DNA of 43,089 bases from contig CANGYO010000004.1 of the NCBI GenBank assembly GCA_947458095.1, positions 1 to 43,089 of the forward strand. The letters run 5' to 3'. The notes below the pieces were generated by a model. It did no database searches and was not told where the DNA came from. It saw only the letters and a list, made by a program, of their open reading frames with translations. This stretch comes from Vampirovibrionales bacterium. Its GTDB lineage: Bacteria > Cyanobacteriota > Vampirovibrionia > Vampirovibrionales > JAJTHC01. The translations under genes were made by a program, and so were the position numbers. Each line of letters opens with the position of its first letter. Positions within the stretch are counted from its first letter, which is position 1. Below are positions 1 through 9,517 of this stretch, in pieces.

Positions 1-80
1 CAGGGAAGACTTTGGGTCATTTCTTCAAGGAATCGGTGTTGGGGGCAGGCATCTTGGAGCAGGTAGTCGGCGAAGTGCAT
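1..80 (-). CDS. N-terminal fragment of a CDS truncated by the window edge (MHFADYLLQDACPQHRFLEEMTQSLP...)
   Basis: Open minus-strand frame from ATG (78-80) to window start with GAGGA-like RBS upstream; not in ORF track because it runs off the edge. Confidence 0.45.
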   Translation of the reverse strand, partial: MHFADYLLQDACPQHRFLEEMTQSLP

Positions 81-215
81 AAGAACGTCCTCAAAACAAT
101 GTTATGCTCTTATTTTACCAAAAACAACCGACTTTCTCTGTACCTTCTCTTAAATGTTTTAAAGTTCTTCTCGCTAAAAATAGCGAGAAGAACTTTAGAC
201 CTTTTTTCAAAAACA

Positions 216-998
216 CTAGGTATTTTGGCTTGGTGAAATAGGTAAGAGACCACCCAGTTTACCCTGCTTTTGAGCTTTAATGGCAGCCGTTTGTTCGAGC
301 ATTCCACTTAGCTGTTGATACAAAGTTGCCACTTGCATGTTAGGATCAGCTCCAAGAGCAGCCCCACCCCCCATGCTAAAATTAGAAAGTCCATTCCCCA
401 CGCCGTTATTCAGGGTACCCAAGGCTTCCATAAGCTTGACAAGAATGTCATCATGCTCCGTCATAATCTGCGATGTGTTCAGTCGATCTTCATTGGCGAC
501 AACGGCATAAGTAAATGCATCCTGTTTTTCAACTGCGGAAGGGGCGAGCTTGTCGTGAACACCAGCTCCTTTACCAAACTCATAGAGGTTACTGTAATTG
601 ATGCTGGCTCCCAATTTAGGGTTACCTTGAAGGAGGTTGTTTTCAAGATTTTGTTCAAAGGCTTGCTGTTCTTCAGCCGTAATTTGACCGTCACCACCTT
701 GAATGGTATTGTCCATCACCAAGCGAGCTTGGGTGAGTTCCATGGCACTTAATTCGTCAGAACCTGCAATAGAAGGGTAGAGGCGTTGGAGTCTTTCCTT
801 AGCTTGAGGAATCATGTTGGTGTCTTGACCGAGCAATCCACCTGCATCGATGAGTTCTTCTAGGTCTAATCCACCACTTTTATTTTTATCATTTTTTAGA
901 ATAAAGGCAATTGATTGCTTATCCGCTCCGTCTTCTTGAATTTGAAACGGTTTATTGACATTTAAATTGAAAAATGGATTGTTATAATTCATGGTCAT
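216..998 (-). CDS. EF-hand-containing hypothetical protein
   Basis: 260 aa ORF; canonical EF-hand loop DKNKSGGLDLEEL and a second degenerate loop GGDGQITAEEQ. Confidence 0.75.
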   Translation of the reverse strand: MTMNYNNPFFNLNVNKPFQIQEDGADKQSIAFILKNDKNKSGGLDLEELIDAGGLLGQDTNMIPQAKERLQRLYPSIAGSDELSAMELTQARLVMDNTIQGGDGQITAEEQQAFEQNLENNLLQGNPKLGASINYSNLYEFGKGAGVHDKLAPSAVEKQDAFTYAVVANEDRLNTSQIMTEHDDILVKLMEALGTLNNGVGNGLSNFSMGGGAALGADPNMQVATLYQQLSGMLEQTAAIKAQKQGKLGGLLPISPSQNT

Positions 999-1030
999 AG
1001 CAGGGTATTTCCTTAGATTTTTTATGGGGG

Positions 1031-1177
1031 TATAGTCGTTTTAGAGTTTTCTGAACTTAGGCTAGACGAGGAGCCTAGATTATTTTGTGAGGACGTGTAG
1101 ACAGACCTACATAACAGAACAAAATAATCGTAGCTACAAAGTATAGACACTGGACAGGAAATTATAAAACGACTATA
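1031..1177. repeat. MITE-like palindromic repeat family A, copy A1
   Basis: TIR TATAGTCGTTTTA...ATAAAACGACTATA; internal stems TAGGCT/AGCCTA, ATTATTTTGT/ACAAAATAAT, TGTAG/CTACA; about 145 bp homologous to copies near 32026, 37656, 42940. Confidence 0.85.
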
Positions 1178-1306
1178 TTTCTTGAACAGATGCCCTATAC
1201 AAGAGGGCTACTCTAATAAAAGCGGTTTCAAACCTTCGATTGCGAAATTGTTACAATGCGTGAAAGAAGCTGTTATAGAAAGGTCAATGCGACTACACTA
1301 AGCCTT

Positions 1307-1453
1307 ATACCATTTAAACGAATGAAAAGCGACTAGGTGGATTCTAGGACCCTAGACTCGCAGATGTGTGAGGTGTACAAAACGTACATAAGCACATCGA
1401 GAATCGTAGCGACAACGAAGACGCCAGACGCTATTCATTCGTTTAAATGGTAT
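1307..1453. repeat. MITE-like palindromic repeat family B, copy B1
   Basis: TIR ATACCATTTAAACGAATGAA...ATTCATTCGTTTAAATGGTAT; internal sequence CTAGACTCGCAGATGTGTGAGGTGTAC...CGTAGCGACAACGAAGACGCCAGACG shared in inverse orientation with 41869-42033. Confidence 0.85.
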
Positions 1454-2621
1454 GAAACAACGGTGCTTGACGAGACGACATGGGGTTGGTATACGCGTTC
1501 TGCATCGGGGGAGCCGTCTTGGCTTGCTGGGCTTTATAGTCAGTGCTTCGATCCTTACGAGTGAACAAACATGCCACCGTCGGAGGCATCGCATACAAGC
1601 CTGCTCCTGTTGCCACGGTAGCTAAAAAGCTGTACACCGCTTTTTTATCTGAATGTTTCCCAAACTTTTTGTCCAGTGTGGGTTCAATCGACTTCTGCAC
1701 GATGTTGGGAATCACCATGTTGGCAAACCCATACCATGCAAATTTCACAATGGCTTCAAAACGTTCGACGGGGTCTCGTGCTGAAAGGATAAGTCCGCTA
1801 TAGCCAAAGGTGCCAAAGCTTGAAAAAACTTGAAGATCACTGATGTCACCCATGTCGCCTGTAATTTCACCCGTTTCACGATTCTTAAAACTTAGCAAAT
1901 CTTGTAAGGACGTTTTACTCCCTTTTTCGGGAAAGAGAATTGCCAAATGTTTTAATCGACCTTTTTTTAGCTGATTATGCACTTTAGCCAGCGATTCAGT
2001 GAATGGTACTTTAAACTGCTTCGTTAAAAAAGCAGGCAAGTCTGCTCCCTTTTTCATTTGATGATACGCCCACCCTGAAGTAACACCGCCTATGGCTAAA
2101 CTTAAACCCACTGCTTTTCCAATGGTTTCGAGTTGCGTACGTTCAAAGGCATAGCGTTCTTTTTTGTGGACGTCTGTTTCAGTGGCGTTCTTTTTCTTAT
2201 GGTCTGTGTCATCATCACCCAAGCCCACCAAATCCACAAAATTATGCGTTTTAAACGTTTTACTGGTGAGATAATTCCGCAGATACATCGCTGAATAGTC
2301 GGTGGCAGCGAGTACAGGCAAGGTCGCCAGTGCAACGCCTAAGCCTTTCCATGCTAATGCATTTTTCTGTTCCGCCGTGCCATGTTTGAGCGTATTTAGG
2401 TGGGCATCATAGATTTTTTCAACGCCCTTGCTAAACTGAAACGTCGCCATGTAAGACCCGACTTCTTGAGCAGCCTGCTGGTAGAATTGATCGATACGTT
2501 CATTAAGGTTCATGCCCAACAAAACGTGAGGCACACCAGATCCTAAGAATTCTTGCCAAAAGAAGCGTTGACCAGAACTTTTTGCAATGGGGGCGAGCCA
2601 TTTAACCAGTTTATCAGACAT
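1443..2621 (-). CDS. Hypothetical protein with hydrophobic segments
   Basis: 392 aa ORF; stop codon lies in TIR of repeat B1. Confidence 0.7.
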   Translation of the reverse strand: MSDKLVKWLAPIAKSSGQRFFWQEFLGSGVPHVLLGMNLNERIDQFYQQAAQEVGSYMATFQFSKGVEKIYDAHLNTLKHGTAEQKNALAWKGLGVALATLPVLAATDYSAMYLRNYLTSKTFKTHNFVDLVGLGDDDTDHKKKNATETDVHKKERYAFERTQLETIGKAVGLSLAIGGVTSGWAYHQMKKGADLPAFLTKQFKVPFTESLAKVHNQLKKGRLKHLAILFPEKGSKTSLQDLLSFKNRETGEITGDMGDISDLQVFSSFGTFGYSGLILSARDPVERFEAIVKFAWYGFANMVIPNIVQKSIEPTLDKKFGKHSDKKAVYSFLATVATGAGLYAMPPTVACLFTRKDRSTDYKAQQAKTAPPMQNAYTNPMSSRQAPLFHTI

Positions 2622-2773
2622 TGAAAAGCCTCAACTTAGAGTGACTAAGATCTTAGTATACCTTAAGAAACAGCCTTGTCAACTATTTAATGTAAAGCCT
2701 CCTTTAGCCAGGAATGTTGCCACGCTACGCTCGCAATGCCCGTGTTTATTGGGGATTTTCTCTATAACTTGAG

Positions 2774-3778
2774 CTACAAACCTTGAGCCAGTAAATCATG
2801 CAAGTGCAAGACGCCCACAATTTGAGCCGTTTCATCTTCCACCACAATGGCGGTAATTTTTCGCTCTTCCATGTGACGCAAGGCCTCCACGGCTAATGCC
2901 TGCTTTGAAATCCGCTGAGGGGACGGACTCATCACGCTATCTACCAGCACTGCTCCAATTTCTCCGCCATGCTTCATCAACGCACGACGCACATCGCCAT
3001 CCGTCAAAACACCGCATAAATCGCCTGCTTGGCTTTGAACAAGGGTCATGCCCATTTTCTTTTGGCTCATTTCAATGAGGGCGTGCAGCAATAAATCGTC
3101 AGACGTCACGTAAGGCAAAGCGTCGCCTGTGTGCATCAAATCCGCCACCTTGAGCAATAGTCGTTTACCCAACATGCCAGCAGGGTGAAATAACGCAAAA
3201 TCACTCGACGCAAAGCCCTTATTTTCTTGAAGCACAACCGCCAACGCATCGCCTAAGGCGAGGGTTGCCGTCGTTGACGCCGTGGGAGCCAATCCCAAGG
3301 GACAGGCTTCTTCAGGCACAGCGACATTTAAAATCGCCACGGCTTGTTTGGCAAGCGTTGAATGAGCCTTTGCCGTCATGGCGATAATTGGCGTTTCAAG
3401 GGTATGCAGGCTCGGCAATAAGCCCAAGAGTTCTTCGGTTTCTCCGCTATTGGAAATGGCAATCACTACATCGTGCGAGGTCACCATGCCCAAATCGCCG
3501 TGACGTCCTTCCGCAGGGTGCATAAAATACGCAGGCGTGCCTGTGGAACTCAAGGTTGCCGCCATTTTACGCCCGATATGCCCTGATTTGCCCATGCCTG
3601 TAATCATCACCCGACCCCCTTTGGCTTGCCGAGCTTCAATCAACGCTACAGACGCCAAAAAGCCGTCGTCAATCGATGCTTTCATGGCTTGAACCGCAAG
3701 GCTTTCCACATCCAAGACATGTAAAGCGGTTTGACGGATACGTTCGTTAGTTTGTAAAGGGGGTTTGAGTGTCATCAT
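2774..3778 (-). CDS. kdsD: KpsF/GutQ-family sugar-phosphate isomerase (arabinose-5-phosphate isomerase), SIS + CBS pair
   Basis: GMGKSGHIGRKMAATLSSTGTPAYFMHPAEGRHGDLGM...SNSGETEEL motif; C-terminal CBS repeats. Confidence 0.92.
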   Translation of the reverse strand: MMTLKPPLQTNERIRQTALHVLDVESLAVQAMKASIDDGFLASVALIEARQAKGGRVMITGMGKSGHIGRKMAATLSSTGTPAYFMHPAEGRHGDLGMVTSHDVVIAISNSGETEELLGLLPSLHTLETPIIAMTAKAHSTLAKQAVAILNVAVPEEACPLGLAPTASTTATLALGDALAVVLQENKGFASSDFALFHPAGMLGKRLLLKVADLMHTGDALPYVTSDDLLLHALIEMSQKKMGMTLVQSQAGDLCGVLTDGDVRRALMKHGGEIGAVLVDSVMSPSPQRISKQALAVEALRHMEERKITAIVVEDETAQIVGVLHLHDLLAQGL

Positions 3779-3818
3779 GACTCTATTTTAAGGCAATCAT
3801 ATTTAAAAAGAAAGCCTT

Positions 3819-4115
3819 TTATAGTTTGGCTTCGACACTGCTGACCTTGTCCTGCATGGATTGCGTGCGATCGGTGCGGGTGCCAAGCTTGATCGTACTG
3901 GTAATACGAGGCGCCCCTTGGGCGTGGACGGCTTCGTGGCAGGCTTTTACGCACGCCATGACGTCATCCCACTCGCCTTCAATGTTCGTGCCATACGCAT
4001 GCAAATGATGCGACAAACCTCGTTCTTGAATGATGCGTTCACAAGTCACCACATAGGCGGAAACACTCACACCGACGCCTAAAGGCACAATACAGAGATC
4101 TAAAATAACGTGCAT
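3819..4115 (-). CDS. MTH1187/UPF0045-type thiamine-binding protein
   Basis: 98 aa; LCIVPLGVGVSVSAYV...HAYGTNIEGEWDDV pattern. Confidence 0.8.
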   Translation of the reverse strand: MHVILDLCIVPLGVGVSVSAYVVTCERIIQERGLSHHLHAYGTNIEGEWDDVMACVKACHEAVHAQGAPRITSTIKLGTRTDRTQSMQDKVSSVEAKL

Positions 4116-4130
4116 AAAAGAGATTCCTTT

Positions 4131-4922
4131 TTAATATAAGTCACTAAAGGCGGAGGGATTCACAGGCATCTCAAGGGCGGCTTGGGCAATGGCGACACAG
4201 GCGGAAGAACCAATGCGAGTGGCACCTGCGGCTTGAACGGCAAGGGCGTCTTCTAGGGTTCGGATGCCTCCGCTGGCTTTGATGCCCACATGAAACGCCC
4301 CCAAGTCATCGAGCGTTTTACGAATGAACGCAATGCGTTCAGGGGTGGCTCCGATGCCTTCTTTCAAGTAGCCTGTCGACGTTTTAATGGTGTCAATATC
4401 CGCTTCAACGGCTTGGGCAATGGCAAAACGCAGTTCGTCTTCGCTGAGCAAATCAACTTCTAAAATAAGCTTAATCGGCATATCATCCGCCACCATACGC
4501 AAGCCTTGCAGTTCTTTGAGCGTGAACTCGCCACCGATTTCATGGTCTTTTTTGAGAAAGGCGACGTTCATTACCACGTCAAACTCTTCGGCACCAGACC
4601 CTTGAGCGGTGGTGATTTCTTGCAGTTTGGTGCTGGAATAACAAGCCCCAATCACAGGGCATTCTTCGTGATCTTGACGGCTCACGGGGCGTTCAGGAAA
4701 GCCTGCAACCGCCGCAAGAACCACGCTGGTTTTATGCCCCAAGGCTTCACGAGCCGTCAATACGTGTTCTGGTCGTACGCAGACGGTTGCCATGCCGTAT
4801 TGTTTGGCTTCTTCACAAAGTTGGCGAACGCTGGCGTGGGCATCTTCACCGTATTGAAAGCTTAGTTTGGTGTGTTCAAGTTTGCTAATTAGTTGCTGGG
4901 CTGGGCTGGGAGGCGTTGTCAT
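4131..4922 (-). CDS. deoC: Deoxyribose-phosphate aldolase
   Basis: VDTIKTSTGY-type motif (DIDTIKTSTGYLKEG), VGIKASGGIRT, RIGSS; ORF extends to 4988 but MTTPPSPAQQ start is likelier. Confidence 0.92.
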   Translation of the reverse strand: MTTPPSPAQQLISKLEHTKLSFQYGEDAHASVRQLCEEAKQYGMATVCVRPEHVLTAREALGHKTSVVLAAVAGFPERPVSRQDHEECPVIGACYSSTKLQEITTAQGSGAEEFDVVMNVAFLKKDHEIGGEFTLKELQGLRMVADDMPIKLILEVDLLSEDELRFAIAQAVEADIDTIKTSTGYLKEGIGATPERIAFIRKTLDDLGAFHVGIKASGGIRTLEDALAVQAAGATRIGSSACVAIAQAALEMPVNPSAFSDLY

Positions 4923-5093
4923 AGAGGGAGGGATCCTTTTTTTAGTTTGGTACCTTTTTATCATAGCCTCAATCTGTTTTTTCATCAATATATAATGTCT
5001 GCGAACATTTAGTTTCTTTTAATAGTAGCTTTTTTCTTTTTAAGATAGAATAATAGCATTGCATTGATTAAAATTTAAAAAGGACGTTTTACT

Positions 5094-6035
5094 ATGACAA
5101 CGCATCACCCCCTCATTATTATTGGTTCAGGACCTGCGGGCTTTACCGCAGGCATTTACGCCGCTCGTGCGGATTTAGCCCCCCTCATTTTTGAAGGCAT
5201 CCAACCTGGAGGTCAACTCACCATCACCACCGATGTCGAAAACTTCCCTGGTTTTCCCGACGGCATTATGGGTCCCGACCTCATGGATGCCATGCGAAAG
5301 CAAGCCCAACGCTTTGGAGCAACCACCGCTTACGAAATGGTAACGAATATCGATTTTAGCAAGCGACCTTTTGCTGTAACGACTGATAGCAAAAGCTATA
5401 CCGCTGATGCGTTAATCCTTTGCACAGGGGCTTCCGCCATTACAGGGGGCTTGCCAAATGAAGCGGAACTCATGGGGCATGGGCTTTCCGCCTGTGCGAC
5501 TTGTGATGCCTTTTTCTTCCGTGGCAAAGAAGTCGTGGTCGTCGGTGGAGGCGATTCTGCGATGGAAGAAGCGCATTTCTTGACGAAATTCGCCACGAAA
5601 GTCACGATCGTGCATCGTCGTGATGCCTTTAGAGCGTCCAAAACCATGCAAAGCCGTGTGCTTGAAAATCCGAAAATCAACGTCATTTGGAATACCGAAG
5701 TCGTGGAACTCATCGGCAGCAAAGAAACAGGCTTGACGGCTGTGACCCTTCAAGCGAAAGACGGCGAACGCACGAATTTCCCCACCAACGGCTTATTTTA
5801 CGCCATTGGTCACAAACCCAATACCGACTTGTTTAAAGGCGTGTTGGATATGAATGAGGTGGGCTATTTAAATGTCGCTTCGCCTTCAAGTAAAACGAAT
5901 GTCGAAGGCGTCTTTGCGGCTGGCGATGTCTGCGATCCGCATTACCGCCAAGCCATTAGTTCCGCTGGGGCAGGCTGTATCGCTGCCATGGATGCCGAAC
6001 ATTTCCTCTCTAGCCAAGTGACTAGCCTGGTTTAA
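5094..6035 (+). CDS. trxB: Thioredoxin reductase
   Basis: IIGSGPAGFTAGIYAARA, CATCDAFFF redox CxxC, VVGGGDSAMEEA, GVFAAGDV; stop TAA abuts repeat B2. Confidence 0.95.
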   Translation: MTTHHPLIIIGSGPAGFTAGIYAARADLAPLIFEGIQPGGQLTITTDVENFPGFPDGIMGPDLMDAMRKQAQRFGATTAYEMVTNIDFSKRPFAVTTDSKSYTADALILCTGASAITGGLPNEAELMGHGLSACATCDAFFFRGKEVVVVGGGDSAMEEAHFLTKFATKVTIVHRRDAFRASKTMQSRVLENPKINVIWNTEVVELIGSKETGLTAVTLQAKDGERTNFPTNGLFYAIGHKPNTDLFKGVLDMNEVGYLNVASPSSKTNVEGVFAAGDVCDPHYRQAISSAGAGCIAAMDAEHFLSSQVTSLV

Positions 6036-6212
6036 TACCAAATAAACGAATAAATTTCGTGTTGTCTCTTCGTAGCGACAAAGTATAGAAGGCTTTGTGA
6101 AACTCGAAAAACACACCGTCATTGCGAGCGTAGCGTGGCAATCTGCCTCCCACAAAAGGTTTTCGCAGAGCCTTCTATAGACACTGAACAGGAAATTATA
6201 AAGATGACTATA
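6035..6212. repeat. Mosaic MITE-like repeat: family B left end + family A right end, with nested family C element
   Basis: ATACCAAATAAACGAATAAAT (B end) ... CGTAGCGACAAAGTATAG | C element | ACACTGAACAGGAAATTATAAAGATGACTATA (A end). Confidence 0.8.
6084..6180. repeat. MITE-like repeat family C, copy C1, nested in an A-like repeat
   Basis: TIR TATAGAAGGCTTTGTG...CGCAGAGCCTTCTATA with GTCATTGCGAGCGTAGCGTGGCAATCT core; flanking TATAG duplicated relative to empty site AAAGTATAGACACTG in A copies. Confidence 0.8.
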
Positions 6213-6923
6213 AAAGACAAGGTTATCCTGATTACAGGCGCCAGTAGCGGAATCGGTAAAGCCATTGCCGAAACGCTGGATGCCTACGCCTCTCGCTTGG
6301 TGTTGGTGGCTCGCCGTGGCGATGCCCTGCGTGCGTTGGCGGATTCCCTTCAAAGCGAAAGCCTTGTGATTGCGAGCGACTTGCTTGAAACGTCGACGCT
6401 GGAAAGCCTTGTCGATCAAGCTGTTGAGCGATTCGGACGGCTGGATGTGCTTATCAATAACGCAGGCATCGGGGGAAAGGTGGGGCTTTTGCCTGAACTG
6501 CCTGACGCGCAGATTCACCAGATGATTACCTTGAATCTCACCGTGCCGATTTTGCTGTCGAAGTATGCGGTGGCTCAATTTACGCAACAAGGCGAAGGCG
6601 GAACGGTGTTGAATATCAATTCCATTGCAGGTAAGTGGGCGTTTCCCTATTGGAGCGTTTACGATGCTTCAAAAGCAGGATTAAAAGCCTTTGCCGAAGC
6701 CCTAAGTGAAGAGCAACGCAGCAACAACACACGTTTCATCAGCATTTACCCTGGAGCCTGTGCCACGGATATTTGGGATAGCGTCGATCTCGCCCAAGCC
6801 CCCGATGCGTCGGGGATGCTCGCCCCTCAACAGGTGGCGGATGCCGTGCTGTATGCCTTGAATCAACCGCAAAGCCTGCTTATTTCGGATATTACCTTGA
6901 TGCCCACGAAGTCTTTATTGTAG
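6204..6923 (+). CDS. SDR-family NAD(P)-dependent oxidoreductase
   Basis: TGASSGIGKA, NNAG, YDASKAG; start taken as MTIKDKVILITGASSGIG (ORF track start 6135 lies in repeat). Confidence 0.9.
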   Translation: MTIKDKVILITGASSGIGKAIAETLDAYASRLVLVARRGDALRALADSLQSESLVIASDLLETSTLESLVDQAVERFGRLDVLINNAGIGGKVGLLPELPDAQIHQMITLNLTVPILLSKYAVAQFTQQGEGGTVLNINSIAGKWAFPYWSVYDASKAGLKAFAEALSEEQRSNNTRFISIYPGACATDIWDSVDLAQAPDASGMLAPQQVADAVLYALNQPQSLLISDITLMPTKSLL

Positions 6924-7027
6924 AAGAAACCAAAACTTAAACAAAATACATCTTTGGGAGGGGGCAAGGCGTCCTCAAAGTCGTCACAATAAGAAGGAGA
7001 GAGAAAAAATACCTGAGGGACGACGAG

Positions 7028-7714
7028 ATGAATCCAATAACTTTAAACGCATTACGCTTTTTTCTGGTGGCTTTGCTACTCAATACCGTATTAAACACGG
7101 CATGCCCCGTGCAAGCCGAATCCCTATTCTTGCCGAATACCAACGGCATGCACCCACGAGCCAATGCCCCTCGCATGTTGTACAGCCCCCCACGCCCCCA
7201 GCAGGTCGGGGATTTGGTCACCATTAAGGTGGAAGAAAGCACCAAGCGTCAAAATAAAAACACGATTCAGATTCAAAAAGATTCGACTTTTGACGAAAAT
7301 ACGTCCACAGTCGTCAGCAATGCGGCGACGACTTTAGCCAACACTTTTGGTTTGGGTGGACTTTCTAGGTTTGCTCAATTGCCCAATTTAGGGGGCATCG
7401 TCAATAATAATACGACCAACAGTCAAGGCACGGCCACGCAAAACCAGTCCTTTAATGATATGTTCACCTGCCAAGTCGTACAAGTTTTACCCAACGGCAA
7501 CCTGATGGTACAGGGACGCAAAACCATTGCGTTTTCTAAAGAAAAGACCGATGTGTACGTCACAGGCATTGTGAATCCGTACTTTTTAAATAGTGAAAAT
7601 CAAATCTCGTCTCAAAAAGTCGCCAATATGCAGATTGTGGTGGCGGGGCAGGGCATTATTAGTCGATCTCAAAACGACAGTATTTTCTCAAAAATCATGA
7701 GCAAGTTCCAATAA
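7028..7714 (+). CDS. flgH: Flagellar basal body L-ring protein FlgH
   Basis: GDLVTIKVEESTKRQN..., NGNLMVQGRKTI, VTGIVNP; followed by flgI. Confidence 0.92.
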   Translation: MNPITLNALRFFLVALLLNTVLNTACPVQAESLFLPNTNGMHPRANAPRMLYSPPRPQQVGDLVTIKVEESTKRQNKNTIQIQKDSTFDENTSTVVSNAATTLANTFGLGGLSRFAQLPNLGGIVNNNTTNSQGTATQNQSFNDMFTCQVVQVLPNGNLMVQGRKTIAFSKEKTDVYVTGIVNPYFLNSENQISSQKVANMQIVVAGQGIISRSQNDSIFSKIMSKFQ

Positions 7715-7751
7715 AAATATCCAAGCCTTTGCTTGAAGGAAATCTAACACC

Positions 7752-8906
7752 ATGCGTTATTTAAATACCTCTTCTAAGCATCTATTTAACTCCTTGACTT
7801 CACTATTAACCTGTAGTGCTTTACTTTTTGGCGTCTTAGGCACAGAACTAGTTCTCCCTTATGCCGAAGCTAGAACCAGCATCAGCCTAAAAAACTTGGT
7901 TAGAATTAAAGATGTTCGCATGAACCAAGTCGTCGGCTACGGCTTAGTCGTGGGCTTAAACGGCACAGGCGACAGTTCAGTCGCCACTCGCACCGCTCAA
8001 TGGAATATGCTCAACAATTTAGGCGGAAGAATCAGCAACCCCAACGACTTGCAAGGCTCGAATGCGGCTCAAGTTATGGTGATTGCCAAGATTCCTCCCT
8101 TTGCTAAAGCAGGCGACAGCATTGATGTCACCCTTTCAGCGATCGGCAAGGTCAAAAGCTTAGAAGGCGGTGTCCTGATTTCGTCTCAGCTACTCGCAGC
8201 AAATGGCGAAGTTATTGCGGTCGCTCAAGGCCCTGTTTCAACAGGAGGCTCTTCGGTGTCATCTGGCGGATCTTCCAAGCAAACGGCGATTACCACCAGT
8301 GCGAGAATCCCCAATGGGGGGATTATTGAGCGAGAAATGAATACGCAAGTGGGGGATTCCACAGGGTTGACGCTCGTCTTAGACCGCACGGATTACACAC
8401 TCGCCAACCGCATCGCCGCAAAAATCAATACCAGCCTATGCCCTGCCGTCGCCTTAGATGGCTCTTCCATTCGTGTGGAATTGCCCACCCGTTATCTGAA
8501 CAATCGAGTCGCTTTTGTATCCGTTTTAGAGCAACTCACCGTCGATGTGCCGAATGACAACGCCAAAGTCGTCGTGAACGAACGCACAGGCACGGTGGTT
8601 ATTGGCAGTAGTGTCAGGCTCTTGCCTGCGGCGGTGGCTCATGGGGGGATTACGGTGACCATTCAAAGTAATACGGAAGCCGTTCAACCCAATGCATTCG
8701 CTGGTGGAGACACGGCCTTGGTCACCAATGACAAGGTGGATATTACCAAGGAAAAGGGGAGCCTGATTGAGTTAGGGGCGAATAATACCTTGCACGATTT
8801 GGTCACCGCTTTAAATGCGATCGGGGTTACGCCCAGCGACCTGATTTCAATCTTACAAGCCTTGAAAGCAGCAGGATCCCTAGAAGCGGAGCTGGAGATT
8901 ATATAG
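7752..8906 (+). CDS. flgI: Flagellar basal body P-ring protein FlgI
   Basis: RIKDVRMNQVVGYGLVVGLNGTGDS, VVNERTGTVVIG, ISILQALKAAGSLEAELEII. Confidence 0.96.
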   Translation: MRYLNTSSKHLFNSLTSLLTCSALLFGVLGTELVLPYAEARTSISLKNLVRIKDVRMNQVVGYGLVVGLNGTGDSSVATRTAQWNMLNNLGGRISNPNDLQGSNAAQVMVIAKIPPFAKAGDSIDVTLSAIGKVKSLEGGVLISSQLLAANGEVIAVAQGPVSTGGSSVSSGGSSKQTAITTSARIPNGGIIEREMNTQVGDSTGLTLVLDRTDYTLANRIAAKINTSLCPAVALDGSSIRVELPTRYLNNRVAFVSVLEQLTVDVPNDNAKVVVNERTGTVVIGSSVRLLPAAVAHGGITVTIQSNTEAVQPNAFAGGDTALVTNDKVDITKEKGSLIELGANNTLHDLVTALNAIGVTPSDLISILQALKAAGSLEAELEII

Positions 8907-8920
8907 GAGCGTCTGGCGTT

Positions 8921-9349
8921 ATGGAATTATCATCTTTTGCAGTTCCCAACATTGCGTTGCCTCCTGCGGAATTGCCTGCTTACAAGTTTAAGCAGAACAA
9001 TTCACTCACACCTGAACTGGCGAGTGACAAAGCCGATGTGGCGAAACCCATGGCAGAACGGCTTAAAGACTTACGAGCCAGCTTTTTGGATCCTCAAACG
9101 CCCAAGCAAAAAGAGTTAAAGGGGGCGGCTCAACAGTTTGAAGCGGTATTCCTTCAGCAATTATTGGAAGCCATGGATTCAACAGTGGATCGTGAAGAGG
9201 GCTTTTTTAGTGGAGGAGAAGCCGAAAAAACGTTTCGGGGTATGTTGAATCAAGAAACGGCGACGAACATTAGTAAGCAAGGTGGTCAGGGCTTTGGTTT
9301 GGCGGAGTCCGTATATCAGCAGTCGGTTTTACTGTACGATGTGAAATAG
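8921..9349 (+). CDS. flgJ: Rod-binding protein FlgJ (rod-binding domain only, no muramidase domain)
   Basis: QQFEAVFLQQLLEAM...GGEAEKTFRGMLNQETA...GLAESVYQQ; 142 aa. Confidence 0.88.
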   Translation: MELSSFAVPNIALPPAELPAYKFKQNNSLTPELASDKADVAKPMAERLKDLRASFLDPQTPKQKELKGAAQQFEAVFLQQLLEAMDSTVDREEGFFSGGEAEKTFRGMLNQETATNISKQGGQGFGLAESVYQQSVLLYDVK

Positions 9350-9424
9350 ATGAAACGGTTTTTGGGAATCCCATGTAAATATTTGTAACAATTTTAAGCC
9401 CTTTGTAACACTTTATTTCTATTC

Positions 9425-9447
9425 TTGACAATTTGTTGTATTCTAAA
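9425..9447 (+). promoter_or_regulatory. Candidate sigma70-like promoter for an intergenic transcript
   Basis: TTGACA (9425-9430) preceded by two direct TTTGTAACA motifs 20 bp apart (9384-9390, 9404-9410); -10 weak. Confidence 0.35.
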
Positions 9448-9517
9448 ATTACTCTGATGCAATGTTTTTTCTATTAAGATGCTAGTCTTAGGCTGGCTTC
9501 TTATCAAGAATTACAAA

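Noticed and set aside
315-752. 145-aa plus-strand ORF
   Set aside because: Antisense to EF-hand gene, which has clear motif support and an RBS
1337-1564. 75-aa and 80-aa ORFs around 1337-1594
   Set aside because: Lie in MITE B1 and antisense to the 392-aa gene
6135-6203. ORF-track extension of the SDR N-terminus
   Set aside because: Encoded by nested repeat C1/A end; canonical SDR N-terminus begins at 6204
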